Source of the DNA: Sulfitobacter sp.
Lineage (GTDB): Bacteria > Pseudomonadota > Alphaproteobacteria > Rhodobacterales > Rhodobacteraceae
Direction: 5' to 3'
DNA: 28,124 nt
Assembly (NCBI GenBank): GCA_024636405.1
Contig: JAGXHC010000162.1
Span: forward strand, 1 to 28,124
This document shows positions 8,117-15,358 of the stretch, piece after piece; the first letter of the stretch is position 1; each line of letters begins with the position of its first letter. Below the pieces are notes generated by a model that was given only the letters and a program-made list of their open reading frames with translations, did not search any database and was not told the origin of the DNA. Position numbers and translations under genes: made by a program.

Positions 8117-8718
8117 CCCGAAACCCCACATTCTGGGACCGCCGTCGCGCCGCCGTCGCAGCCGAGGCCGAGCAAGCCGCTGCTGCGGCGTCCGAAAACA
8201 CGGCGTTGGAGATACACCACCAACAGGCCCCCGCCGAAAAAAGCGATGCGGAAATCCTGGCGGAGCTGGACTTACCTGACCCTGATACTTTGACCCAAGG
8301 GGACGATTTTGCCGCATTTATGGCCAAAGCGGTTCCGGCGCACCTGCGAAAACGCGCGCTGCGCAAGCTGTGGCGCAGTAATCCGGTGCTGGCCTGTGTG
8401 GATGGGCTGAACGATTATGATGACGATTATCTGACCGGAAGCTATGGAAATACGCCAATTCAAACCAATTATCAGATTGGAAAGGGACTGCTTGCACACG
8501 TGCTTGAGACTGCGCGTCTGGAAGAAATGACCGCCGATGACGTGACGCCACTCGACAAACAGGACGAGTACGCACAGGATACCCCCAACATTGATCCGGT
8601 CGCGACAGTCGCGCCGACCGTGCCGGATGCACCTGCGGTTCTGGACCCTGCGCCGCTCAAATCGGACCCCGGCAAACCGCGCCGGATGGTTTTTCACTTT
8701 GACGGGAACATGGCATGA
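8113..8718 (+). CDS. DUF3306 domain protein, formate dehydrogenase accessory
   Basis: A 201-residue protein with no membrane segment. The N-terminal FWDRRRAAVAAE (7-18) corresponds to the usual F.sRWSrRKaaV opening of DUF3306. The core has LDLPDPDTLTQGDDFAAFM (52-70) and VPAHLRKRALRKLWRSNP (74-91), and an acidic NDYDDDYL (99-106) precedes the less conserved C-terminus. Function is unknown; the constant pairing with DUF3305 and TorD in FDH clusters, as I recall it, suggests a role in making or exporting the molybdoenzyme. It is coupled by ATGA overlaps to both neighbours (8113-8116 and 8715-8718), so DUF3305, DUF3306 and TorD are probably made together in similar amounts. Confidence 0.87.
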   Translation: MTRNPTFWDRRRAAVAAEAEQAAAAASENTALEIHHQQAPAEKSDAEILAELDLPDPDTLTQGDDFAAFMAKAVPAHLRKRALRKLWRSNPVLACVDGLNDYDDDYLTGSYGNTPIQTNYQIGKGLLAHVLETARLEEMTADDVTPLDKQDEYAQDTPNIDPVATVAPTVPDAPAVLDPAPLKSDPGKPRRMVFHFDGNMA

Positions 8719-9323
8719 CCCTTGCACAGGCCGATCCGCAGATCGACGAAGAGGACCGTCTGCGCGCCGATCTGTACAATTATCTGGGCGTCATGTTGGC
8801 GCGTGCACCTGATGAGCTATTGCTGGCGCAAACCACCGGACTGAGCGGCGACGCATCACCGCTGGGGCAGGCGATTGACGGGCTGGCAAGGGTTGCGAAA
8901 GTGACCAAGCCAAAATCCGCCCTGACTGAATTCAACGCGTTGTTCATCGGTCTTGGCCGGGGCGAACTGTTGCCTTACGCAAGCTACTACATGACCGGGT
9001 TTCTGAACGAAAAGCCGCTCGCCAATCTGCGCGCTGATATGGCAGTGCTTGGCATGACACGGGCAGCAAACACCTTTGAGCCGGAGGACAACATCGCGTC
9101 GCTGCTGGAAATGATGGGCGGCATGATTGTCGGCCGCTTTGGTGGCGCGACCCCGTTGCCACGCCAAAAAGAGTTCTTCAACAAACATATCAGCCCATGG
9201 GCCACGCATTTCTTTACCGATCTAAAGGGGGCCAAAGCATCGGTTCTTTATGCGTCGGTCGGTGCCGTGGGGGCAGAATTTCTGAATATCGAACAAGAAG
9301 CATTTCGTATGATGACGGGCTGA
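8715..9323 (+). CDS. TorD/DmsD-family molybdoenzyme chaperone
   Basis: A 202-residue all-helical cytosolic chaperone that in this family binds the Tat signal of a molybdoenzyme, keeping the apoprotein ready for cofactor insertion and preventing early export. Visible family signatures are EFNALFIGLGRGELLPYASYY (72-92, listed as a block), FEPEDNIASLLEMM (121-134) and FFNKHISPW (154-162). The most likely client is the Tat-dependent FDH alpha subunit encoded two genes downstream. It begins inside the DUF3306 stop (ATGA overlap). A 65-bp gap with a small GC hairpin separates it from the twin-arginine peptide gene. The length is normal for the family and all expected motifs are intact. Proteins at this position in other FDH operons have been called FdhT in some annotations; I do not assign that symbol here. 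Confidence 0.92.
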   Translation: MTLAQADPQIDEEDRLRADLYNYLGVMLARAPDELLLAQTTGLSGDASPLGQAIDGLARVAKVTKPKSALTEFNALFIGLGRGELLPYASYYMTGFLNEKPLANLRADMAVLGMTRAANTFEPEDNIASLLEMMGGMIVGRFGGATPLPRQKEFFNKHISPWATHFFTDLKGAKASVLYASVGAVGAEFLNIEQEAFRMMTG

Positions 9324-9339
9324 TACCTGTCGGTTGATC

Positions 9340-9354
9340 GGCGGCTGTGCCGCC
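9340..9354 (+). other. Intercistronic GC hairpin
   Basis: GGCGGC at 9340-9345 and GCCGCC at 9349-9354 form a perfect 6-bp stem with a TGT loop. It lies in the 65-bp gap between the TorD gene and the twin-arginine peptide gene. No T-run follows, so it is more likely an mRNA-stability or processing element than a terminator. It is short enough to be chance in GC-rich DNA. Confidence 0.35.
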
Positions 9355-9388
9355 AAAACATGACGACACGAGAAAAGGGAGCTTTCAA

Positions 9389-9580
9389 ATGGCCGACACA
9401 AAAAAAGGCACGACCCGCCGGAATTTTCTGAAGATTGCCGCCACTTCGGTGCCGGGTGCTGTGGCGGTCGCGGCCGGAACAGGCGCCGCGCAGGCCGCAG
9501 CTGCACCGGTCGATCTGTCTTCGCAAGTCATGCAAGACACCGAACATACGCGCGCGTATCTGAAAAGCGCACGCTTCTGA
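9389..9580 (+). CDS. Small twin-arginine peptide of formate dehydrogenase loci
   Basis: A 63-residue protein that is little more than a Tat signal and a short tail. TTRRNFLKIAATSVPGAVA (8-26) carries the RR-x-F-L-K core and hydrophobic helix, and AQAAAAPVD marks a probable signal-peptidase site near residues 36-38. The end is HTRAYLKSARF; the Y-x-x-x-ARF ending is, as I recall, the hallmark of the formate dehydrogenase region Tat target family (FdhX in some annotations). The ATG at 9389 is chosen because AAGGGAG precedes it at about 7 nt; an in-frame upstream start at 9347 lacks this. It may be exported alone or with the FDH subunits. Its role is unproven; assembly factor or export partner are the usual suggestions. 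Confidence 0.9.
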   Translation: MADTKKGTTRRNFLKIAATSVPGAVAVAAGTGAAQAAAAPVDLSSQVMQDTEHTRAYLKSARF

Positions 9581-9590
9581 TTGGCGCCCG

Positions 9591-9650
9591 CCTGCCCGCG
9601 AACCCATAGGGCAGGGGCATTTGACACGGACCAAGGCTGCGATAGCGCAG
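9591..9650 (+). other. Two hairpins in the FDH alpha leader
   Basis: CCTGCCC at 9591-9597 pairs with GGGCAGG at 9609-9615 across an 11-nt loop. CTGCG at 9637-9641 pairs with CGCAG at 9646-9650 across ATAG. Both lie in the 87-bp gap between the small Tat peptide gene and FDH alpha. A TTGACA string lies between them at 9621-9626, but no good -10 follows at 16-18 nt. This may be a processing or differential-stability region that lets the catalytic subunits be expressed differently from the accessory genes. This is inference. Confidence 0.4.
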
Positions 9651-9667
9651 ATTTAGGGAGATAGACC

Positions 9668-12600
9668 ATGCTCAGGAAAAAAACAAACGGCAGCGCGCGT
9701 CGGCCCGCAAGGACCCCTGCCGCAGCTACTGCAACCTCCACCGGGGTTGACCGCCGGACATTCCTGCGCGGTTCGGGTCTGGCCATTGGCGGGCTGGCCG
9801 CAGTCGCCGCAACCGGGGGAACTGTTTCACGCGCCACCGCCCAAACTGCTGCGGCCCGAGCGATTGAGATGAAGAAATCCGTGTGCACCCATTGTTCGGT
9901 CGGGTGCACGGTGATCGCCGAGGTCGATAACGGCGTCTGGACGGGGCAGGAGCCCGGTTTTGATAGCCCGTTCAACCTTGGGGCGCATTGCGCCAAGGGC
10001 GCATCGGTGCGTGAGCATGCCCATGGCGAGCGGCGCCTGAAATACCCGATGAAGAAAGAGAACGGCGAATGGGTGCGTCTGAGCTGGGAACAGGCGATCA
10101 ACGAAATCGGCGACGGCATGATGAAGATCCGCGAAGAAAGCGGGCCGGATTCTGTCTATTGGCTGGGATCGGCCAAGCACAGCAACGAGCAGGCCTATCT
10201 GTTCCGCAAATTTGCCGCCTATTGGGGCACCAATAACGTCGACCATCAGGCCCGGATCTGCCACTCGACCACAGTGGCGGGTGTCGCGAACACATGGGGC
10301 TACGGCGCCATGACCAACAGTTATAACGATATCCATAACTCCAAGGCGATCTTTCTGATCGGCTCAAATCCGGCCGAGGCACATCCGGTGTCCTTGCTGC
10401 ATATCCTTAAGGCCAAAGAAGAAAACAACGCGCCCCTGATTGTCTGCGATCCGCGTTTCACGCGCACGGCAGCACATGCGGATGAATATGTGCGCTTCCG
10501 TCCGGGGTCGGACGTGGCGCTGGTTTGGGGCATCTTGTGGCACATTTTCGAGAACGACTGGGAAGACAAGGAATTCCTGCGCACCCGTGCATGGGGCATG
10601 GACCAGATCCGGGACGAGGTGAAACGCTGGACGCCCGAAGAAACCGAGCGTGTGACCGGCACCCCCGGCGCGCAGCTGGAACGGGTGGCGCGCACACTAG
10701 CCAACAACCGGCCCGGCACCGTGATCTGGTGTATGGGCGGCACGCAGCACAGCAACGGCAACAACAACACCCGCGCGTATTGCATTTTGCAACTGGCGCT
10801 TGGCAATATGGGCCGTCCGGGCGGCGGGACAAATATTTTCCGCGGTCATGATAACGTGCAGGGCGCCACGGACCTTGGGGTTCTGGCGGATACTTTGCCG
10901 GGGTATTACGGCCTGTCGGAAGGCGCGTGGGCACATTGGGCCCGCGTCTGGGAAGAAGACCTAGATTGGCTCAAGGGCCAGTTTTCCGATGCGACGGTTG
11001 GCGATACCAAGATGATGAACCTGACCGGGATACCTGTCAGCCGCTGGATTGACGGGGTGCTTGAGGACAAGGCCAACCTGGACCAGCCGGACAACACCCG
11101 CGCGATGGTTCTTTGGGGCCACGCGCCGAACTCGCAGACCCGCATGAAGGAAATGAAAACCGCGATGGAGCGGTTGGACATGCTGGTTGTGGTTGACCCT
11201 TACCCGACTGTGTCCGCCGTGATGCAGGACCGCACGGATGGGGTTTACCTGCTGCCAGCCAGCACGCAGTTTGAAACAAGAGGCTCGGTAACTGCGTCAA
11301 ATCGTTCGCTGCAATGGCGCGAGAAAGTGTTTGATCCGCTGTTTGAATCGCTTCCCGATCATACGATCATGGCGAAGTTTGCCGAAAAATTCGGGTTTCA
11401 TGACAAGATGTTTCGCAACATCGCGATCGATGACGGCGGCGAGCCGAACGTCGAAGACATCACACGTGAATTCAACCGAGGCATGTGGACCATCGGCTAT
11501 ACCGGGCAAAGCCCTGAGCGCATGAAGATGCACATGGCAAACCAGCACACCTTTGACCGCACCACGTTGCGCGCCAATGGTGGCCCTGCCAGCGGCGATG
11601 TCTACGGGATGCCGTGGCCTTGTTGGGGCACACCCGAGATGAACCATCCCGGCACGCCGATCCTGTATGATATGTCGATGCCCGTTGCCGAAGGCGGTCT
11701 GACTTTCCGCGCACGTTTCGGGGTGGAGCGGGATGGCGACAACCTGTTGGCCGAAGGGGTCTATTCCAAGGGATCCGAAATCGAAGATGGCTACCCCGAG
11801 TTCACGGTGCAGATGCTGCGTGATCTGGGCTGGGACAGCGACCTGACCGACGAGGAGAAATCAAGCATCAACCGGGTGGCGGGATACCCTGACGGGGCGC
11901 CACTGACGACGGAACCTGCTGACGATGGCGGCGCGCAGACCAATGAAGAGGTGGGCGAGACATCTCAACAGGGTGAAGTGCCGTCGGATTTCGACGCCGC
12001 GACAGGCGGCGTGAACTGGAAGACCGACCTGTCAGGCGGTATTCAGCGGGTTGCCATCAAACACGGGTGTGCGCCTTTCGGAAACGCCAAGGCCCGCGCC
12101 GTTGTCTGGACCTTCCCCGATCCGGTCCCGCTGCACCGCGAGCCGCTGTATTCCAACCGCCGCGATCTTGTGGCCGATTATCCGACCTACGAGGACAAGA
12201 AGTTCTGGCGCGTGCCCACAATGTACAACTCTATCCAGGAAAACGATTTCTCCAAGGATTACCCGATCATCCTGACCTCTGGCCGCCTGGTCGAATACGA
12301 GGGCGGAGGCGACGAAACCAGATCCAATCCATGGCTGGCGGAATTGCAGCAGGACATGTTCGTCGAGATCAATACCCGTGACGCCAACGATCTTGGCATC
12401 CGCGACGGCGAGCAGGTCTGGGTGGAAGGGCCCGAAGGCGGCAAAGTCAAAGTGATGGCGATGGTGACCGAACGTGTGGGCACGGGCGTTGCGTTTATGC
12501 CGTTCCACTTTGGCGGCCATTTTGAGGGCCGGGATCTGCGCGACAATTACCCCGAAGGTGCTGACCCCTATGTTTTGGGGGAATCGTGCAATATCGCCCA

Positions 12601-12673
12601 GACCTATGGCTATGACAGCGTAACCCAGATGCAAGAGACCAAGGCTACGCTCTGCAAAATCTGGACAGCTTAA
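9668..12673 (+). CDS. fdhA: Formate dehydrogenase alpha subunit, molybdopterin-binding, Tat-exported
   Basis: Catalytic subunit (1001 residues) that oxidises formate to CO2 at a molybdenum or tungsten bis-MGD centre. A Tat signal is present: DRRTFLRGSGLAIGG (28-42), with RR at 29-30. The [4Fe-4S] ligands are C73, C76, C80 and C108 (CTHCSVGC, then GAHCAKG). The metal ligand is Cys198, followed by His199 in ARICHSTTVAGVANTWG (195-211). It is therefore a Cys enzyme, not a selenoprotein; there is no in-frame TGA. The HSNGNNNTRAYC region, the GGGTNIFRGHDNVQGATD block and the C-terminal molybdopterin-dinucleotide domain ending in ESCNIAQTYGYD are all family-typical. An acidic linker lies around residues 745-785. 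TTTAGGGAGA provides a strong ribosome site. It works with the beta and gamma subunits encoded next. Confidence 0.96.
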   Translation: MLRKKTNGSARRPARTPAAATATSTGVDRRTFLRGSGLAIGGLAAVAATGGTVSRATAQTAAARAIEMKKSVCTHCSVGCTVIAEVDNGVWTGQEPGFDSPFNLGAHCAKGASVREHAHGERRLKYPMKKENGEWVRLSWEQAINEIGDGMMKIREESGPDSVYWLGSAKHSNEQAYLFRKFAAYWGTNNVDHQARICHSTTVAGVANTWGYGAMTNSYNDIHNSKAIFLIGSNPAEAHPVSLLHILKAKEENNAPLIVCDPRFTRTAAHADEYVRFRPGSDVALVWGILWHIFENDWEDKEFLRTRAWGMDQIRDEVKRWTPEETERVTGTPGAQLERVARTLANNRPGTVIWCMGGTQHSNGNNNTRAYCILQLALGNMGRPGGGTNIFRGHDNVQGATDLGVLADTLPGYYGLSEGAWAHWARVWEEDLDWLKGQFSDATVGDTKMMNLTGIPVSRWIDGVLEDKANLDQPDNTRAMVLWGHAPNSQTRMKEMKTAMERLDMLVVVDPYPTVSAVMQDRTDGVYLLPASTQFETRGSVTASNRSLQWREKVFDPLFESLPDHTIMAKFAEKFGFHDKMFRNIAIDDGGEPNVEDITREFNRGMWTIGYTGQSPERMKMHMANQHTFDRTTLRANGGPASGDVYGMPWPCWGTPEMNHPGTPILYDMSMPVAEGGLTFRARFGVERDGDNLLAEGVYSKGSEIEDGYPEFTVQMLRDLGWDSDLTDEEKSSINRVAGYPDGAPLTTEPADDGGAQTNEEVGETSQQGEVPSDFDAATGGVNWKTDLSGGIQRVAIKHGCAPFGNAKARAVVWTFPDPVPLHREPLYSNRRDLVADYPTYEDKKFWRVPTMYNSIQENDFSKDYPIILTSGRLVEYEGGGDETRSNPWLAELQQDMFVEINTRDANDLGIRDGEQVWVEGPEGGKVKVMAMVTERVGTGVAFMPFHFGGHFEGRDLRDNYPEGADPYVLGESCNIAQTYGYDSVTQMQETKATLCKIWTA

Positions 12674-12686
12674 GAGGAGATCGATC

Positions 12687-13280
12687 ATGGCTAGAGCAAA
12701 GTTTCTCTGCGACGCTGAACGCTGCATCGAATGCAACGCCTGTGTTACAGCCTGCAAAAACGAACATGAGGTGCCGTGGGGGATCAACCGCCGCAAGGTG
12801 GTCACGATCAACGACGGCAAACCGGGCGAACGCTCGATTTCGGTCGCCTGCATGCATTGTTCCGATGCACCCTGCATGGCGGTGTGTCCGGTCGATTGCT
12901 TTTACCAGACCGAAGACGGCATCGTATTGCACTCCAAGGATCTGTGCATCGGGTGCGGATACTGCTTCTACGCCTGTCCTTTTGGCGCACCGCAATATCC
13001 GCAGGCGGGTAACTTTGGGTCGCGCGGCAAGATGGACAAGTGCACATTCTGTGCTGGTGGCCCCGAGGAGAACCACTCGGCCGCCGAATTTGCCAAATAT
13101 GGCCGCAACCGGATCGCCGAAGGCAAGCTGCCGATCTGCGCCGAGATGTGTTCAACCAAGGCACTGTTGGCAGGCGACGGCGATGACGTTTCCAGCATCT
13201 ACCGCGAACGCATCGTCGCGCGTGGCTTTGGTGCCGGCGCCTGGGGCTGGGGAACAGCCTACGGCGAGAAGGGCGGCTGA
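12687..13280 (+). CDS. fdh3B: Formate dehydrogenase FDH3-type beta subunit, four-cluster ferredoxin
   Basis: Electron-transfer subunit (197 residues) that carries electrons from the alpha subunit towards cytochrome b. Cys motifs are CIECNACVTACK (13-24), CMHCSDAPCMAVCP (55-68), CIGCGYCFYACP (87-98) and CTFC (119-122) with C151/C155 (CAEMC), enough for four [4Fe-4S] clusters. It has no signal peptide, so it would be carried out folded with the Tat-targeted alpha subunit. Unlike E. coli FdnH/FdoH (about 290-300 aa) it lacks the C-terminal membrane helix, which fits the shorter FDH3 type. AGAGGAGA lies about 7 nt before the ATG, and the gene starts 13 bp after fdhA. It ends in a Gly/Trp-rich tail, GAGAWGWGTAYGEKGG. 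Confidence 0.95.
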   Translation: MARAKFLCDAERCIECNACVTACKNEHEVPWGINRRKVVTINDGKPGERSISVACMHCSDAPCMAVCPVDCFYQTEDGIVLHSKDLCIGCGYCFYACPFGAPQYPQAGNFGSRGKMDKCTFCAGGPEENHSAAEFAKYGRNRIAEGKLPICAEMCSTKALLAGDGDDVSSIYRERIVARGFGAGAWGWGTAYGEKGG

Positions 13281-13363
13281 AACCGGCAAATCCCCGTTAG
13301 ATCTGGTCGGGCGGGCCGAAACTGTCCGCCCCTCTTGTGGGACAAAAGTTAAGGAACGCCCAA

Positions 13364-14551
13364 ATGCTTCGTCTCTCTGCAATTTTCGTGCTTGTTTTTG
13401 CCCTTTTGACCCCAGTCTTGGCGCAAGAGGCAACAATTGTCGGCCCGCGCGCTGAGACAGGCGGGGCGCAGACGCTTGACGATGTCATGCGCAGGCAGGC
13501 CGAGCAAAAGGTCAACGACGAATTCCGCAGCACTGCGACAGGCGACCCGGATGCAGCGGCACCGATCACCGCGCCGCTTGGCACACTTGGTGGGCAGTCC
13601 GATCCCGAACTCTGGCGGCAATTGCGCTATGATACTGCCGATATAACGACCCAGTCACGCGGGCCTGCTGCACGGACACTTATCCAGGACGGCGGCATGT
13701 GGTGGCTGAAAGTCCGTGAGGGACCGCTTGCGACCTATGGCGCGATGCTGCTGGGCGGCACGTTATTGCTGCTGGCGCTGTTCTATCTGATCCGGGGACG
13801 CATTCGGATCGAGGGCGAAAAGACGGGCCGCACGATCACCCGCTTCAGCAGTCTTGAGCGTTTTGGTCATTGGCTGTTGGCAAGCTCGTTCCTGATCCTT
13901 GGCGTGACGGGCCTGATCTCACTGTTCGGGCGCAAAGTACTGATCCCCGCTTTCGGCCACGATGCATTCTCCACGCTCGCGATTGGCACGAAATGGGTTC
14001 ACAACAACATCTCATGGGCGTTCATGATCGCACTTGTTATCATCTTTGTCTTCTGGGTCGCGCATAACCTTCCAAACCGCACCGATCTGGTATGGCTTGC
14101 AAAGGGCGGCGGCATCATTGGCAAAGGGCATCCGCCGGCCAAAAAATTTAACGCGGGTCAGAAAATGATCTTCTGGTCGGTGATCATTTTGGGGGTGTCA
14201 ATTTCGGCCTCCGGTCTGTCCCTGCTGTTTCCGTTTGAATTCAATATGTTTGGCGCCACGTTTGCAAAACTGAATGCCTGGGGCATACCCGATCTGGTGG
14301 GAATGGATCCGCTTGCCTATCCGCTGACACCGCAAGAAGAGATGCAATACGCGCAATTATGGCACGCCATCGTCAGCCTCGTTCTGACTGCGATCATCTT
14401 TGCTCACATCTATATCGGCTCCGTCGGGATGGAGGGCGCGTTCGACGCGATGGGCAATGGTGAGGTTGAAGAACAATGGGCCCGCGAACACCACAGCCTC
14501 TGGGTTGACGAGGTGCGCGAAACCAAAGTGCTGCAGGACAAGGAAGCGTAA
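13364..14551 (+). CDS. Formate dehydrogenase gamma subunit, cytochrome b membrane anchor
   Basis: Inner-membrane di-heme cytochrome b (395 residues) that takes electrons from the beta subunit and reduces quinone. MLRLSAIFVLVFALLTPVLAQ (1-21, block) is a Sec signal, followed by a periplasmic segment of about 100 residues. Membrane helices lie at about 123-143, 170-188, 215-235, 268-290 and 335-355. Likely heme-ligand histidines are H169 (ERFGHW), H213 (KWVHNN), H334 (LWHA) and H348 (FAHIYIG). The ending EEQWAREHHSLW is family-typical. I chose ATG 13364 because AAGGA precedes it by 8 nt and a signal peptide begins there; the in-frame GTG at 13337 has no such site. The extra signal peptide and periplasmic N-terminus distinguish it from FdnI/FdoI of E. 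coli. Confidence 0.93.
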   Translation: MLRLSAIFVLVFALLTPVLAQEATIVGPRAETGGAQTLDDVMRRQAEQKVNDEFRSTATGDPDAAAPITAPLGTLGGQSDPELWRQLRYDTADITTQSRGPAARTLIQDGGMWWLKVREGPLATYGAMLLGGTLLLLALFYLIRGRIRIEGEKTGRTITRFSSLERFGHWLLASSFLILGVTGLISLFGRKVLIPAFGHDAFSTLAIGTKWVHNNISWAFMIALVIIFVFWVAHNLPNRTDLVWLAKGGGIIGKGHPPAKKFNAGQKMIFWSVIILGVSISASGLSLLFPFEFNMFGATFAKLNAWGIPDLVGMDPLAYPLTPQEEMQYAQLWHAIVSLVLTAIIFAHIYIGSVGMEGAFDAMGNGEVEEQWAREHHSLWVDEVRETKVLQDKEA

Positions 14552-14552
14552 C

Positions 14553-14684
14553 ATGAAGGCGTTTTTATTGGCGTTGGCGGCATTGGTGGTGATCACCGTC
14601 AGCGCGAACTGGCTGTTGGTCGTGATCGATTTTTCATCCAAGGAAGTATCGGTATCGTCGCGCAATGTCAGGATCGACAACTAG
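14553..14684 (+). CDS. 43-residue single-helix protein at the end of the FDH operon
   Basis: This short gene begins 1 bp after the gamma-subunit stop. The protein opens MKAFLLALAALVVITVSANW: Lys at position 2 and then a hydrophobic stretch of about 20 residues. It ends with a polar tail of about 19 residues, VSVSSRNVRIDN being the last part. It looks like an uncleaved signal anchor or a small exported peptide. The ribosome site would lie in the last gamma codons (AAGGA at 14540-14544, 8 nt before the ATG). The tight spacing, good ribosome site and clean signal-like composition support a real gene. I do not recognise a named family, though I recall similar tiny proteins following FDH genes in related bacteria. 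A structural or assembly role with the cytochrome b subunit is a guess. Confidence 0.7.
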   Translation: MKAFLLALAALVVITVSANWLLVVIDFSSKEVSVSSRNVRIDN

Positions 14685-14860
14685 CCCCTGCGAAGCGTCA
14701 AAAAGTTGGCGCGGCAACGCCGTTGCATTGCGATGATCGCAGCCTGCCAGTGACGGACCAAAGCATGCGTAGTAATACGTAAAGCCCCTTATTTTCGGCT
14801 GTTCCACTTGTTTCCGACAAAATCACCAATAAGGTGCGGAGTGCCAGGGAGGGCTGCGAT
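14685..14860 (+). promoter_or_regulatory. Spacer between FDH operon end and TRAP operon
   Basis: This 176-bp stretch should hold the FDH terminator and the TRAP promoter. Dyads seen: GCAAC at 14714-14718 with GTTGC at 14722-14726; the 13-bp palindrome TGCGATGATCGCA at 14729-14741; and CGTA/TACG arms around GTAA at 14768-14779. None is followed by a T-run, so termination may be Rho-dependent or incomplete. No strong -35/-10 pair was found. AGGGAGG at 14846-14852 is the ribosome site for the small permease and decides its GTG start at 14861. Confidence 0.45.
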
Positions 14861-15358
14861 GTGTTAGTTTTCATCGACCGGATGAACGAGGTTGTCGGAC
14901 GGATTGTGTCAGTTGTCGCAATCATTTTCGCCGCGATTATCATCTACGACGTTTTTATGCGCTATGTGCTGAACGATCCGACGCGCTGGGCATTCGACGT
15001 GACCAAGCAGCTTTATGGTTTCTATTTCGTGATGCTTGGCGGCTATGCGTTGCGGCATCAGGCACATGTCCGCGTCGATCTGGTCACAGAGATGCTGACG
15101 CCAAACGTCCGGCGCTGGGTCGAAGCGGCGGGATACGTGATATTCTTCTTTCCCTTTGCCTGGGTTTTCACCACCCGTTCGTTCGAATTCGGGATGCGGT
15201 CCTATGCCCAGGGTGAAACGACTTATGGCTCTGTTCAATTGCCGGTCTATCCGTTGAAACTGGCGATGGCCGTCGCGGCGGCGCTGCTGCTTTTGCAAGG
15301 CATATCGGAATTTCTCAAGCTGGTCTTGGATCGCAAGGAGATGCCCCGTGACGCCTGA
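14861..15358 (+). CDS. dctQ: TRAP transporter small permease (DctQ family)
   Basis: A 165-residue four-helix membrane protein that partners the large permease in a sodium-driven TRAP importer. Helices lie at about 14-33, 48-66, 88-106 and 133-151. NDPTRWAFDVTKQLYGFYFV (38-57) and GYALRHQAHVRVDLV (61-75) are the DctQ hallmarks. The GTG start at 14861 is chosen because AGGGAGG lies 8 nt upstream; another GTG at 14834 is in frame but lacks such a site. An ATG at 14859 runs straight into a stop in another frame. The gene overlaps the large permease by 11 bp, indicating translational coupling. It is the first gene of a three-gene Q-M-P operon. The substrate cannot be read from this subunit. Confidence 0.93.
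   Translation: MLVFIDRMNEVVGRIVSVVAIIFAAIIIYDVFMRYVLNDPTRWAFDVTKQLYGFYFVMLGGYALRHQAHVRVDLVTEMLTPNVRRWVEAAGYVIFFFPFAWVFTTRSFEFGMRSYAQGETTYGSVQLPVYPLKLAMAVAAALLLLQGISEFLKLVLDRKEMPRDA

Noticed and set aside
9621..9649. Internal promoter with TTGACA before fdhA
   Set aside because: No acceptable -10 hexamer at 16-18 nt; kept only as a note in the leader entry.
9668..12673. Possible selenocysteine formate dehydrogenase
   Set aside because: Codon 198 at the metal-ligand position is TGC (Cys), not TGA, and no SECIS-like element is needed.
12032..12877. 281-codon minus-strand frame opposite the end of fdhA
   Set aside because: Covers conserved molybdopterin-domain coding sequence of fdhA and the start of the beta gene; no family similarity recognised.
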